Assembly: GCA_947476255.1 (NCBI GenBank)
Contig: CANJPY010000019.1
Location: 1-58,959, forward strand
Direction of reading: 5' to 3'
Origin: Chthoniobacteraceae bacterium
GTDB taxonomy: Bacteria > Verrucomicrobiota > Verrucomicrobiia > Chthoniobacterales > Chthoniobacteraceae
Length of the DNA: 58,959 nucleotides
Shown: positions 44,203 to 54,635 of the stretch, one piece after another
Numbering within the stretch: the stretch's first letter is position 1
Layout of the letters: each line of letters begins with the position of its first letter
Made by a program: the position numbers and the translations under genes
The notes under the pieces: model-generated
What the model was told of the DNA's origin: nothing
The model's input: the letters and a program-made list of their open reading frames with translations, nothing else
Database searches by the model: none

Positions 44203-47200
44203 ATGAAAGCGTCCCCCCTTCTCATCAAATCGGCGTTCGCCGGTGTGCTCGCATTCTTAATCACAACGTGCGGTCTTCTGGCCGACCCCGCATCCGATGG
44301 GGCGCTGTGGAAGGACAAGATTGAGAAGGCGTCTCCGGGGAGCAAGCTGTTACTGCCGGCGGGTCGGTTTGAAATGGCGGATATCAAGGTGCCGGAGGGA
44401 GTAAAGCTGAGTGGCGCGGGTTATTTGCAGACCGTCATCGATTCTGCGAAAGGAACTGACGGCCTTGTGGCTGCCAAAGGCTGCGAAATCCGCGCGCTTA
44501 CGGTGCGGCAGTCGCCCGGGGCCGGGTTGCTTGTCAAGGAGGCGGCCGATGTGCTGGTCTCGGGTGTCCGCATTGAGAAGTGCATGACCGGTGCGGTCGT
44601 GCTCGGTTCGGCTGGGTTTCGCATGGAGAACAGCATCGTCTTTGCCAACCGCACGGGGTTGGCCGGCTCCTCCACTACAGCGGCCTGTGTGGTCAACAAC
44701 ACGTTTTTTAACAATAACTCGCTCGGTCTCAGTTTCATCGGCTCGAAGGATTCGGCGGTGTTCAACAACATCGTCGCCAACAGCGCGACAGGCATTTATT
44801 TATCAAACAACACGGGCCTGCGGTTGGACTACAATCTCTACCTGGCGAATTACATCGGAAAAATTCCGGGGCATCCAGGCGCGATCTCCGTCCAAGGCTG
44901 GCGCGATCTTGCCGTTCAGGATGCGCACTCGCTGCAGGAGGTTATTGCCTTCACCAAGCCGGAGGAGGGCCTGTTCGCGCCATCCACACGGCTTGTCTGG
45001 TCACCTGATCGCTCCCCGGCAAAGGGTTTTGGCACGGCCTCGCTCGGCACGGTGCAAGCGCCTGATCGCGATCTTACGAGCCAAGCCCGTCGCGGAGGGA
45101 TTGACCTTGGCGCGATTCAGGAGCCTGTCTCCGCGTCCAGGGTGCCTGCTGCTGGAGCGTTGGCCGTCACGCAGGAAGATGCGGTGGTGAGCGCGGGCCT
45201 CTATACGCCAGAGGGCGTGCTGGCCAATTACCTCTTCCAGAACCTCCCGCTGCGCAAAGGTAACTATCCGTTCTGGCTTCCCTCCCGTGACTGGCAGGGC
45301 AGGGAAATCCCCTCCGGCAAATACGAGGTGCGCACCGTCGAGAGCAAGGCGCGCATGATTTACAAAGGACTCGCCTTCAATAACGGGCGGTCGAGCGACC
45401 GGCTGGATCATTCGACCTACAGTGCGGCTTATCTCGGGTTCGCGCCGGACGGTGGTATCATCCTCGGCTGCGGGTGGAGCGAGTCCGTGTTGCAGGTTCG
45501 GACCTTCGATGCCGACTACGAAAAGGCGGGATGGACGGTGAGCGGTCATAGCGACATGCTCGGTATGGGTCAGGATGGTGCGGGCCACCTGTATGTGCTT
45601 ACAACGAGCGGCAAGGAGAAGGATACCGGCAACTATAACCTCTCACTGATGAAGGTCGGCCTGAGCGACGGCAGTGTATTGCCCGTCACGCGCGACGATC
45701 CTGCTCCGCGGTTCAGCGGCATCTTCAGCGGCAAGACCGATGGCATCGCCGCGCTCGGCGGGCGTCTCTATATCTCCGATCCCGCCAATGGCAAAGTGTC
45801 TCATGCATCCGCCGCGAACCCTGCCTTTGTCAACAGCTTCGCGATCGAGGCACCGCGCCAAATCGTCGCCGACCGGAAGAACAATCTGCTCTGGCTCATC
45901 AGCAACGAGAAGACCCTTGTCGCGCTGTCGGCCGAGGGCAAGACGATTCATACGCAGGACTTCCCACACACTATTGACAAACTGGCTGTGGCAGAAGGCC
46001 AACTCGCGCTCCTTTCCCGCGAGACGGGCAAGATTGAAATTTTTACGATCGAGTCACCCCGCAAATTGGTGAAGGCCCGAACGCTTGGGACTGGTGAAAA
46101 CCCGATCGGTAAATTTAAGGCTGACAAATTTACCTTCAAACTCGGCGTACAATGCGGGGTGGCACTCAGTGACAAGGGCGATGTCTTTGTGAACGACTGG
46201 CCACGGACAATGCTCTTCACTCCCGACGGAAAACTGAAAAAACAAACCATCGCGATTTGGGGCCAGCATTTGGTTCAGGGCAAGTTGGCTGGGGAGACTG
46301 AAGCGCGCTGGTGGAATGTTGAAAGCGCCTATTCCTTCACCATGGACAGCAAGAACGGGACGTGGGCACCGGATGGTCGCTGGTCGTATCCCCAGCCCGA
46401 CTTGCAGGCGTTTCGTGCGGCGGTAGACTTCTTTACAGACAAGGGCCGCAACTTCGGCTTGTTCCTAAGTGGACGCGATCCCGCCAAGCTTATCCTTCTG
46501 GAATTGAACAAGGACTATCAGGGGCGCACCATCGCCCTCTGGTACTCCGACAAGGCGCAGAAGAACGTTTTCGTTCGCCAGACAGACACAAATAACGACG
46601 GGATCATTGACTCGAATGACGCTCCTGCCGTTCCGGTCCCGGCGAAAGACGGCAGTGTGCTGAAGTTCCCTTTTTCCGGGAGTTCTTATATGGATCCTGA
46701 AACGCACGACCTGCATTTCGCGGGTTCAAGCACGGCCAAGGCGTCCATCGGCAGGCGCATCCCCTATCTCGGGGTGGATGCGCAGGGGATCCCCGCCTGG
46801 GATTGGGAGGGCGCGCAAACACTCGAGTGCAAGATGGATCCCGCTAGTACCAACGCCTTCGTCTCACCCTTTGACTTCAAGACGCCCGAGATCATCAACA
46901 AAGCAGTCGGTGAGTTCAATCAGTTCAGCGATGGCACAGTGGCCTTCACTGCGAATACCAAGAGCGGTGGCGGCACTGGACTCGGGCATGTGGCCGGTTC
47001 CGACATGGCAGCAGCTGGGCCGGATGGCACGTTCCGCTGGTTCCACCCGCTGCCGATCACCGGCGGCGTCCACGGCGTGCAGATTGTCAACGACATCCTG
47101 ATCACTCAGGATTTCACCGACATGGACTGGCACCTGATTAACAAGGACGGCCTCGGACTGGGTATCTCCGGCATCCCCCAGGACATGCGCTGGACGGGAA

Positions 47201-48123
47201 TGTGGAACGACCATCCGCGGCAATACCGGCTCTTCAAAGGCAACGACAACCAGGTGTACGCCTTTCTCGGGAATTACGTGCTGACGGCCTTCCATCATTT
47301 CAAACTCGAAGGAGCTGACACCATCCAGTCTCGAAGGATTCCGGTGAAAGTGGACGAAACTGCAGCTCAGGCGCTCGCGGCGCTGCCTGCGCAGCCTGTT
47401 CCCGCCAGAGTTGAGCCGCCGACCTTTGAAGTCACGATCAAGAAACTCGCATCACCGCTGGTCATGGACGGCGATCTGAAAAAATGGCGCACGGCCGGCA
47501 TCCAGCCGAAAATTCTCATCACACCAGAGACGGCGGGCGGCAAGGTCAGCGGTCCCGCGGATATCAGCGGCGTGGTGCGCCTGGCGCATGAGAACGGGAA
47601 CCTCTATGTCCAGGTCATTAAGTTCGACGACGTGGTCACCATGCACCAACCGCTGGCCAAGCATTACCTGCAGGATTCCGTTGAGTTCTGCATCAACAGT
47701 TTCCTGCACGGGTTCAAATTCAACGTGACCCGGACACAGGAGCACGGTGACACCGTGTTTCGCGACCGGTTCTTCGTCACGAAATTCAACAAGGTTTACA
47801 CGGCGGCGGAAGTACCGCGGGCGATCCGGGTGTTGGACAACGCCGCAGACGTTGAGGAACGCAAACTTATCGAGTCGATCTACGGCGAGGATCTGGCGCA
47901 GAGCAAGGTCATCGTCACCGAGTTCATGTTACCGATGGAAAAAGCATTCGAAGGTGATCCCAAGGCCGGCCCCACTGGCAAGAGCGGCGACACCATGTGG
48001 ATCGGATTCATGTTGGATGACAACGACGTGCCCGGTTCCGATGTCCAAGATCTCCTAGTCTACCCCGCCACCTACGGAACGTTCGCGCTGAAAGAGCGCG
48101 GCTGCCTGGCCACTTTTGAGTGA
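44203..48123 (+). CDS. large secreted protein: beta-helix, propeller-like region and CBM9-like domain
   Basis: A 1306-residue exported protein. Signal MKASPLLIKSAFAGVLAFLITTCGLLA. Residues about 30-300 form a right-handed parallel beta-helix (repeats such as VLVSGVRIEKCMTGAVVLGS, FRMENSIVFANRTGL, VVNNTFFNNNSLGLSF), as in pectate lyase-like proteins. About 310-1080 is a long beta-propeller-like part (LGFAPDGGIILGCGW, LWLISNEKTLVAL, TNNDGIIDSND with an EF-hand-like calcium loop). About 1090-1306 resembles a family 9 carbohydrate-binding domain (SPLVMDGDLKKW, LYVQVIKFDDVV, DSVEFCINSF). A role in polysaccharide binding or breakdown is inferred. It lies 100 bases downstream of the DUF1552 gene and may be in the sigma/FecR-controlled unit. 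Confidence 0.8.
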   Translation: MKASPLLIKSAFAGVLAFLITTCGLLADPASDGALWKDKIEKASPGSKLLLPAGRFEMADIKVPEGVKLSGAGYLQTVIDSAKGTDGLVAAKGCEIRALTVRQSPGAGLLVKEAADVLVSGVRIEKCMTGAVVLGSAGFRMENSIVFANRTGLAGSSTTAACVVNNTFFNNNSLGLSFIGSKDSAVFNNIVANSATGIYLSNNTGLRLDYNLYLANYIGKIPGHPGAISVQGWRDLAVQDAHSLQEVIAFTKPEEGLFAPSTRLVWSPDRSPAKGFGTASLGTVQAPDRDLTSQARRGGIDLGAIQEPVSASRVPAAGALAVTQEDAVVSAGLYTPEGVLANYLFQNLPLRKGNYPFWLPSRDWQGREIPSGKYEVRTVESKARMIYKGLAFNNGRSSDRLDHSTYSAAYLGFAPDGGIILGCGWSESVLQVRTFDADYEKAGWTVSGHSDMLGMGQDGAGHLYVLTTSGKEKDTGNYNLSLMKVGLSDGSVLPVTRDDPAPRFSGIFSGKTDGIAALGGRLYISDPANGKVSHASAANPAFVNSFAIEAPRQIVADRKNNLLWLISNEKTLVALSAEGKTIHTQDFPHTIDKLAVAEGQLALLSRETGKIEIFTIESPRKLVKARTLGTGENPIGKFKADKFTFKLGVQCGVALSDKGDVFVNDWPRTMLFTPDGKLKKQTIAIWGQHLVQGKLAGETEARWWNVESAYSFTMDSKNGTWAPDGRWSYPQPDLQAFRAAVDFFTDKGRNFGLFLSGRDPAKLILLELNKDYQGRTIALWYSDKAQKNVFVRQTDTNNDGIIDSNDAPAVPVPAKDGSVLKFPFSGSSYMDPETHDLHFAGSSTAKASIGRRIPYLGVDAQGIPAWDWEGAQTLECKMDPASTNAFVSPFDFKTPEIINKAVGEFNQFSDGTVAFTANTKSGGGTGLGHVAGSDMAAAGPDGTFRWFHPLPITGGVHGVQIVNDILITQDFTDMDWHLINKDGLGLGISGIPQDMRWTGMWNDHPRQYRLFKGNDNQVYAFLGNYVLTAFHHFKLEGADTIQSRRIPVKVDETAAQALAALPAQPVPARVEPPTFEVTIKKLASPLVMDGDLKKWRTAGIQPKILITPETAGGKVSGPADISGVVRLAHENGNLYVQVIKFDDVVTMHQPLAKHYLQDSVEFCINSFLHGFKFNVTRTQEHGDTVFRDRFFVTKFNKVYTAAEVPRAIRVLDNAADVEERKLIESIYGEDLAQSKVIVTEFMLPMEKAFEGDPKAGPTGKSGDTMWIGFMLDDNDVPGSDVQDLLVYPATYGTFALKERGCLATFE

Positions 48124-48274
48124 GACGGGGCATGACTCAAATTCGACTATGGAAAGCCCTAGCATACAGATGCTTTCGATTTCACACTAAGCCCAACGGT
48201 TCTTGCAGTCGCCCAGAAAAGGAAACCGTCCGTGGGGCGTATTCGAGAGCCGTAATGTAACAAAACCCATCCCC

Positions 48275-51200
48275 ATGAGCAAAACTAGCCCCCATTTCTA
48301 TCAGCCACTCTCGATGGTATTTGTATTATCGATTCTGCTGGGTATGAGCGTGGCTGCGCAAACAAGGGCTGTCACAAACCCCCTCGACGATTTTGACTCG
48401 CTCCTGAAGGGTGATGCGCCGACTGGTACCTTGTTCCGACTGGTGGATGCTGCTGACCCGAAGCGGCCTCTTGCACCGCAGTTGTTTTGGCGGCACATCC
48501 CTGCCTTTACCGTTGCCCATACCACGCCCGTGCGGTTCCGCCTTGGCGGTGACGAGATCATTGCACCGAAGCAGGTTACAGAAGGACCTCAGACGGAGCT
48601 GAGTTACACCTATCCCATAGAGGGTCGGCGCAAACTGGAGTCTGGCCGCTTTGTGGTGACGCCGGGAGATATCCCGCTCTCGCTTGACGGCGGCCGCATC
48701 AAGTCGGATCACCCGGCACTCCGCGTGTTTGGGGACGAGGTGCAGATTCTCTGCGCGCCCGTGCGCTTCGACGGCGTGGATGAACGGGGCGCTCCGGTGC
48801 CAGTGCGCGTGACACTCCAGTCGGGCAAGGAATCGCTACTCCGAGAAGCCGCCGCCTTCAACCCGTTGCTCATCTGGCTGCCCGTAGGGGTGCGGTATCA
48901 GTCCAGCCTGGGAAGTTTCACTCTCTCAACTGAAGGCAAGCTGGAGAATGTAACGGCGGAAGCAGGAGTCACCGTAAATGGCGAAGGCTTGCGGTTGCTC
49001 GTGAAACCGCTGGCTCCTGCCCTCGCCACTCCATCGCCGGCGAACCAACTTTGGCTGGTTTCCCACCGGGAGCGCACGGTCTTCGCGCCGCATGAGGCGC
49101 CTGTCTTCACGGTGTTGGTTCCCCGTGGTTTTGCAGGCGGTGAGGCGAAGGTTCTGAGCAAGGTCGGTCGGGCTCTCACTGCGCTTGGCACCGTTGGGCT
49201 GCCGGCCGTTACGCAGGGAGAGTTCGACTCACGCGCGTTCACGCTTCGCGCAGGGGATTTGCCGCTCGGTGAGCATGAATTGTGGGTCGAGGCCGGTGGC
49301 GTGAGTTCCGCTCATTTGCCGGTTACGATCGTTTCGTGGGAGCCGCGGAGTTCTTTCTTTACCCACACCACGAGCCACTGCACGGGCCAGTGGCCTGCGA
49401 CCGAAGCCGGCTTGAAACTTCTGGCCGACGCAGGCGTGCAGATGGTTGCTGCTTCAAGCCACCGCAGCTACCTGGACACCGTCATGCCTTCTTTCGCGCA
49501 AGGCGCCAGTGGTCCGCCCGAGGCCAGCCTCAAGCGCTCTGCAAACGACCTGCTCTTGGAAAATCTGCTTCGTCACGGGCTGCGCTCTGCCGACCTCACT
49601 CCGATGCGGGGTCAGGGGCTTTACCTTGAGTCGCTCTCCTATCACCACAGTTACGCGCCGACCGTTGAGCGCATGGTGCGCAAGCTCCAGCTCTACACCC
49701 AACAGACCGCCGATTATCCCTCGGCCTGGGGGGTGAACTATTCGTGGTTCCCGCAGCTCGGCGGTTACTCGGAAGGCGGGGTGCCGACCGATGCCCACGT
49801 GGGCGACCGTAACCGTGCCTTGGCCGAGAATCTTGCGAAGGCTGGCTTCACGCCGCCTACCAAAGAGGAGCGTGAGTTTCATAAAGCGAACAAGTTTTCT
49901 CCAGAGCCTGCTGCCCGCAGTAAAGCGCTCGAAATTCAGCGCCGCGCCGTGGAACATTGGAAGGCGCAGCAGGACTTCGGTTGGGGCCAGCACAATAAGA
50001 AATACAACGACGCAGTGCGTGAAGTGCGTGCGGACACGCAATGTCTGTTGCTCGAAAACGCCGGCCACGACAGCCTCAAGCGCACGCGCTCGCTCTTTGG
50101 CGACATGGCGGCGAGCTTTTACGGCACCTACACTGACTACGGCGACTGGCCGCTGTCCTCCGGTTTTACCGTGGACTGGGCGCGCGGCAACAACCCTGGG
50201 CGTGCGGTGTGGCTTACGACGAGCTGGGGAACTTCACCGGAGGGCTCGATGAAAAGTCTTCTCCACGCCTTCTCGCGCGGAGCTGCAGGCGCCGGTGTCC
50301 CGATGCAGGAGGAATCCGGCATGGCTGCGCTTGCCCGTCGGGCCAAAGGGCTGGCGTTTGTCACGCAGTTCGGTGCCATCGCCACACGCGGGCAGCCGGA
50401 CAGTCGGTTTGCAATTCTCAGCACGGCTTCGCAGCAGGTTTTTGGCGGAAGCAACGGGCAATACATTTACCATGCTCTTTACAGCCACCTTACGCGCCTC
50501 GGGTGCGCACCGGTCATTGTGGATGACGTAGTGGCCGTCGAAAAAGGCGTACCTGCGTCGGTGAAGGTGCTGTTCCTTGTTCGGCAGGAGCAGCCGCTCG
50601 AAGCTGAACTTGCGGCGGCCCTTGCGTCGTTCCAACAGCGTGGAGGGAAGGTGCTCATGACGGGGGACTGTCTGGTGGAAGTTGCCGGTGCAACCAAGCT
50701 GGCGCCACCGGTAAAACAGCTTTGGGAACTTGGTGGATTCACTCCGGCCTCACACGCGAACCTTTGGAAAGAGTTTGAAGAAGTCTGGCAGGCACCGCTT
50801 GCCAGCGCTTTGAAGCAAACCGGCGTGGCACCACTCGCCACCACCGAGCCTGACCGGGCCATGGTGACGTGCTTGGAAGCTGGTCCGGTTCGCTATGCCG
50901 TGGTGATTTCCTCCTCAAAAGGCAGCCATTCGAATGTTTTTGAAACCACCGCAGCAGTGCCGGTGTCGCTGGAGGGCACCGGCTGGATCGTGCGGGATCT
51001 GGTGAAGCAGGAACATTTAAAGACAACCGTGAAGGACGGGCGCACAGAAGTCGCGGTAGATTTCGTCACCGAACCGGTAACTGTACTGGCTTGTTATCGC
51101 AGCGCACCGCAGGGCATCGAGGGGCAGAAAGAGCTTTCCAGTGCAGGCGATGCGCTCTTGGCGAGGGCTAGCGTTCAAGCTGCGGACAAGACCGACCTCG

Positions 51201-54200
51201 GCCCCGCCCCAATTCGTTTTGAACTGCGCGACCCTGCAGGTGGAATTCACTCCACGCTATACCGTGCAGCGGGTGAGGATGCCATGTTTCACCTGGGCAA
51301 GCATGCGCAAGCGGGTGACTGGCAGCTCACGATTCAAGAGCAGATCACTGGTGTGACACTCACGGACAAATTTGGCTGGCCACCGGCTGCCAAAGCCGCG
51401 CCCCGAGCGGCGGGCCTTACGGCTGTATCTGATGTTCATGTTGTCAACCAAGGGCACGCGCTTGCTTTCGCACAGCGTGGCGGAGAAAAGTTGGTTATTG
51501 TGGAGGCAGGCCAGGAGGCGCTGTTGCCTGCGGCGAGGAAACTCGTGGAGCGCTTCATTGCTTCGGGAAGACCTGCTCGGCTCTGGCAGGTGAGTTCGGA
51601 GGACTTTGATACTATCCCCGTGCGCTGGTATCCGAAGGAGGAGGAGGTTTTAAAACTCCAGCAGGTATCCGCTGGAAAACTCGTGGGCTATCGCGGGAAC
51701 CTGGTGCCCTTCATTGACAAGGTGAAGCGCGCCCATGTGCCCGAGCGAGGGGGCTATAGCGAGGATGGACCGTTTTTCATGCTGGGCTTGGATTGCGTGG
51801 TCTTCAGCGGTGGTTTGCTGGCGGAGAGCCTGCGCGCGGTAACGCCTTGGGTGAACACACCCAACGCACCGGGGCGCGCTCAAAGCCGTCTTGTGGTGTG
51901 CTTCAGCGCCTTTGCGGCAGGGAGGCAAGTCGCAGCCATCATTGGCAACGACACCGTAGGACTGGAGAAAGCGGCGGAGAAGCTGGGAGAGTTGGCAAAC
52001 GCAACTCCTGCTGTCGCTGCAGGAACGGGCACCGGAACCGGGGGAATAGGAGAAGGGCTGGGTCCTCTAGCGGGTGTGGTGTCGGCCAGCGCCGTTGCGA
52101 CTCCATTGCGAGAATTCACACCGCTTCAGCGCACTAAAAAGCTTTTAGCCAACGCACAAGGGCAGGCCGCAGTGTTCCTTGACGGCAAGGCTGATACACT
52201 TGCCTTTGTGGACAAGTCAGGCCGCATCACCGCGACTGTCGCAGCAGAATCTGGCTTGGTGGATCAGGCGCGTATGGACGAGCGCGGGCGCGTGTGGACT
52301 CTCACCGCGCGCGGTACGGCACGGGACAAGGCATGGCACTTCGAGAATGCCCATGAACTTATTCTCCGCGCCATTACTCCCGACGGCACGCTCCTGAGTG
52401 AAGCACTCGCTTACGCAGGTGAAACCCACGATTTGCCGCCGGATTATGAAGCTGGAGTCCGCATAGCGCCGGATGGAGAGACATACGCCTTTGGTCGCAG
52501 AGCATCCGTCCTTCTGGGCAGGCTTGATGGCACGGGAGGGACTGCCTACGAGGATCTTGCGTTTGTCAAAAACCGCTTTGAAGTCCGCAATCCACGCTTC
52601 CCTGTGGGCACCACATTTTCGCCGGACAGCAGTCACGTTTTCGTCACCATGGACACCCGCCCGCGCTTCGGCGGCATGGGCGTCACCTCGCCATCGCCGG
52701 TGGGATGCGAGGCGACACTTGTGGACGCCCGAACAGGTCAGCGAATCTGGGGATTGCGCGCCACCGGCGAAAACAGCTCCGCCTTCGCTACGCTTTCCGG
52801 CTTTGCCGCGGTAAGCAAGGGCGGCGCATTCACCGCGCTTGCCGACTATCAGGGCACCATCATGCTGGTGGATAAATCGGGCAAAGTCGTGCTGCGCGAA
52901 TCCGTTTACGAGGCCACGAACCCCAAAGATTCACGCCGCGGACCACCCAACGGCGTCGGTGTCTGGATTTCAGAAAACGGATCGGTCGCGGCGTGGCTTT
53001 TCCGTGATGCGATCTACATTTCCAATGGATGCAAGCTCAGTCGCGTAGATGCGGCCCAGACCATCGTTGGCGGCGGAGTCAGTGCGGACGGCACGCAGAT
53101 TTTTGTTTCCTATGAGGATGGGGAAGTAATTGGATTTTCTGCGAGCGGTCAGAGGATCTGGTCATTTGGCAGCGGCGGACCGCGCGCTCAGATTGCACCT
53201 ATCGGGACAAACGAATTATTAGTGGCGGCCAACAGCGGCGAACTCATCCGGCTGGATCAAACTGGAAAAGAAATGTACCGCGTGAATCTCGCCACTACGG
53301 CCGATCAGTCGAAACATCCAATCCAGCAAGCTGCGAGGTTTCAACTCCACTCCCCACCCTTGGAAGCGCACGATCCCGGCACGCTTGCACTGGCCCGGAC
53401 GGAACTTGGGGCCAAACAGGTGGCCGCGTGGAAACCGGCAGGTGAGGCGAAAACTGCATTCGGTCGGGAGTTCTTTACCGTGACATCCCCCGTGGAACTC
53501 AGTGCTGAGGTGGCGCTCGGAGAATGTTTTGTGCATCTAGTCTATCGGAGGCCGGAGGGGAATCGGGAGACGACTGTGACCACGACCGGTTCCGAGGGCA
53601 CGGAGAAGTTTTCCCTCGATCTGCCAACGCCTCAGTATCGGGTGGTGGACATTCCGGTGCGCGGGCAGGGTGTAAAAGTGTCTGTGGGCGCGGACGGACC
53701 GCTGGAAGTGGCGGAGTGTTCGCTTTGGAGCTTTCAGTGGCCTGGCGGAAACAAGCTTTACGTCGCGCCGGCTGGTGGATCGAGTGACACACAGGGTGCA
53801 CCTTCGTCCAAGGTCTCCAAGGGCGGCGAGTTGAATATCGATGACTTGCTCGAGAGCGGCGGAAGCTCAGGTAAAGCAAAGGACGTGAAGATTTATGTCT
53901 TCAACCCCGATCCCGATCAGGTAAAGGGGCCGTATCTGAAGGCTGGCGCGGATCCCATGACCGCGCTCGACGGCTATCGCTTCGGCAACGGAAAGATGTC
54001 CGATTGGGTCAGTGGCAAACCCAACTATAAGGGGGCGTGGCTTACCGTTGATTTTGGAAAACCGACTCCGCTGCGACTGGTGGCCACTTATGAGCGCGTG
54101 AACCGGCAGTCGGCCGTTCACGCGAACTTGGCGGTATTCTCCGGCTTTATTCCGACGAATAACGAGACAGGCGAACTACTCAAAGCCGCCGTGGGCAATG

Positions 54201-54313
54201 ACCAGTTTTGGCGGCTCCTGCCTGTGAACGCGCCCAAGACAACGCTGTTGGGCATCCATGTTTTCGGTGGCAGGCAACAGGCCGAGGGACTGAGCGAGGT
54301 GGAGGCTTATTAA
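48275..54313 (+). CDS. giant secreted multidomain protein with PQQ/WD-like propeller
   Basis: A 2012-residue exported protein that I do not recognise as a named family. Start ATG 48275 gives the signal SMVFVLSILLGMSVAAQ. The N-terminal 350 residues are beta-rich. A block starting at FTHTTSHCTGQWPATEAGLKL (about 385) and continuing through YHHSYAPTVERMV, VNYSWFPQLGGYSEGG and RSLFGDMAASFYGTYTDYGDWPLSSGF reads like a hydrolase-type barrel. A Thr/Gly-rich linker (TGTGTGGIGEG) lies near 1280. From about 1330 to 1720 there is a PQQ/WD40-like propeller (SADGTQIFVSYEDGEVIGFS, NELLVAANSGELIRLDQTGK). The final 150 residues resemble a discoidin-type domain (GAWLTVDFGKPTPLRLVATY). It is flanked by copies A and B of the cassette. 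Confidence 0.75.
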   Translation: MSKTSPHFYQPLSMVFVLSILLGMSVAAQTRAVTNPLDDFDSLLKGDAPTGTLFRLVDAADPKRPLAPQLFWRHIPAFTVAHTTPVRFRLGGDEIIAPKQVTEGPQTELSYTYPIEGRRKLESGRFVVTPGDIPLSLDGGRIKSDHPALRVFGDEVQILCAPVRFDGVDERGAPVPVRVTLQSGKESLLREAAAFNPLLIWLPVGVRYQSSLGSFTLSTEGKLENVTAEAGVTVNGEGLRLLVKPLAPALATPSPANQLWLVSHRERTVFAPHEAPVFTVLVPRGFAGGEAKVLSKVGRALTALGTVGLPAVTQGEFDSRAFTLRAGDLPLGEHELWVEAGGVSSAHLPVTIVSWEPRSSFFTHTTSHCTGQWPATEAGLKLLADAGVQMVAASSHRSYLDTVMPSFAQGASGPPEASLKRSANDLLLENLLRHGLRSADLTPMRGQGLYLESLSYHHSYAPTVERMVRKLQLYTQQTADYPSAWGVNYSWFPQLGGYSEGGVPTDAHVGDRNRALAENLAKAGFTPPTKEEREFHKANKFSPEPAARSKALEIQRRAVEHWKAQQDFGWGQHNKKYNDAVREVRADTQCLLLENAGHDSLKRTRSLFGDMAASFYGTYTDYGDWPLSSGFTVDWARGNNPGRAVWLTTSWGTSPEGSMKSLLHAFSRGAAGAGVPMQEESGMAALARRAKGLAFVTQFGAIATRGQPDSRFAILSTASQQVFGGSNGQYIYHALYSHLTRLGCAPVIVDDVVAVEKGVPASVKVLFLVRQEQPLEAELAAALASFQQRGGKVLMTGDCLVEVAGATKLAPPVKQLWELGGFTPASHANLWKEFEEVWQAPLASALKQTGVAPLATTEPDRAMVTCLEAGPVRYAVVISSSKGSHSNVFETTAAVPVSLEGTGWIVRDLVKQEHLKTTVKDGRTEVAVDFVTEPVTVLACYRSAPQGIEGQKELSSAGDALLARASVQAADKTDLGPAPIRFELRDPAGGIHSTLYRAAGEDAMFHLGKHAQAGDWQLTIQEQITGVTLTDKFGWPPAAKAAPRAAGLTAVSDVHVVNQGHALAFAQRGGEKLVIVEAGQEALLPAARKLVERFIASGRPARLWQVSSEDFDTIPVRWYPKEEEVLKLQQVSAGKLVGYRGNLVPFIDKVKRAHVPERGGYSEDGPFFMLGLDCVVFSGGLLAESLRAVTPWVNTPNAPGRAQSRLVVCFSAFAAGRQVAAIIGNDTVGLEKAAEKLGELANATPAVAAGTGTGTGGIGEGLGPLAGVVSASAVATPLREFTPLQRTKKLLANAQGQAAVFLDGKADTLAFVDKSGRITATVAAESGLVDQARMDERGRVWTLTARGTARDKAWHFENAHELILRAITPDGTLLSEALAYAGETHDLPPDYEAGVRIAPDGETYAFGRRASVLLGRLDGTGGTAYEDLAFVKNRFEVRNPRFPVGTTFSPDSSHVFVTMDTRPRFGGMGVTSPSPVGCEATLVDARTGQRIWGLRATGENSSAFATLSGFAAVSKGGAFTALADYQGTIMLVDKSGKVVLRESVYEATNPKDSRRGPPNGVGVWISENGSVAAWLFRDAIYISNGCKLSRVDAAQTIVGGGVSADGTQIFVSYEDGEVIGFSASGQRIWSFGSGGPRAQIAPIGTNELLVAANSGELIRLDQTGKEMYRVNLATTADQSKHPIQQAARFQLHSPPLEAHDPGTLALARTELGAKQVAAWKPAGEAKTAFGREFFTVTSPVELSAEVALGECFVHLVYRRPEGNRETTVTTTGSEGTEKFSLDLPTPQYRVVDIPVRGQGVKVSVGADGPLEVAECSLWSFQWPGGNKLYVAPAGGSSDTQGAPSSKVSKGGELNIDDLLESGGSSGKAKDVKIYVFNPDPDQVKGPYLKAGADPMTALDGYRFGNGKMSDWVSGKPNYKGAWLTVDFGKPTPLRLVATYERVNRQSAVHANLAVFSGFIPTNNETGELLKAAVGNDQFWRLLPVNAPKTTLLGIHVFGGRQQAEGLSEVEAY

Positions 54314-54482
54314 GAGCGCACATTTAAAAAGTCCACGCCACACGAGTCTAAAAGCAGACGGATTAGTTGGATCAGCAAACGCCCCAACAGCAGACCGTTC
54401 TGATGAAAATAATCATGAAACACACCCTCGCAACCCTTCTCACCGCCCAGCAGCTTGTGATCCTGGCCGATGAGTCCAGCGC
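54314..54482 (+). pseudogene. orphan signal-peptide relic upstream of copy B
   Basis: After the giant gene, ATG 54403 or 54415 opens a plausible signal peptide (MKHTLATLLTAQQLVILA) of an exported protein. The mature part is missing: the sequence runs directly into a damaged end of the FecR-like gene at about 54483. It appears to be the start of a lost gene joined by deletion. Confidence 0.5.
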
Positions 54483-54635
54483 CCGGCCCGCGCAGTCGGC
54501 CGTTCGATTACCGAAGCGCATGGGAATGTTGGATCCTACCGCTTTGTGCTTTGGGAGTTTCACGGAACGCAAGGTCCAAACACTAGAGACACAAACCCGA
54601 CTTTCTAAAGAAAAACAGACGTCCATGAAGAATAA
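54483..54635 (+). pseudogene. C-terminal relic of a FecR-like anti-sigma gene, copy B
   Basis: This DNA matches the end of the FecR-like gene at 41941-42101. Starting at CGGCCCGCGCAG it carries a 1-base deletion, then from 54537 reads YRFVLWEFHGTQGPNTRDTN, against YRFLLWEFQG in the intact gene. A TAC-to-TAA change then stops it just before the original DVHE end, whose TAA survives at 54633-54635. As in copy A the relic stop overlaps the DUF1592 start. It shows that copy B once had its own sigma/FecR unit. Confidence 0.85.
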
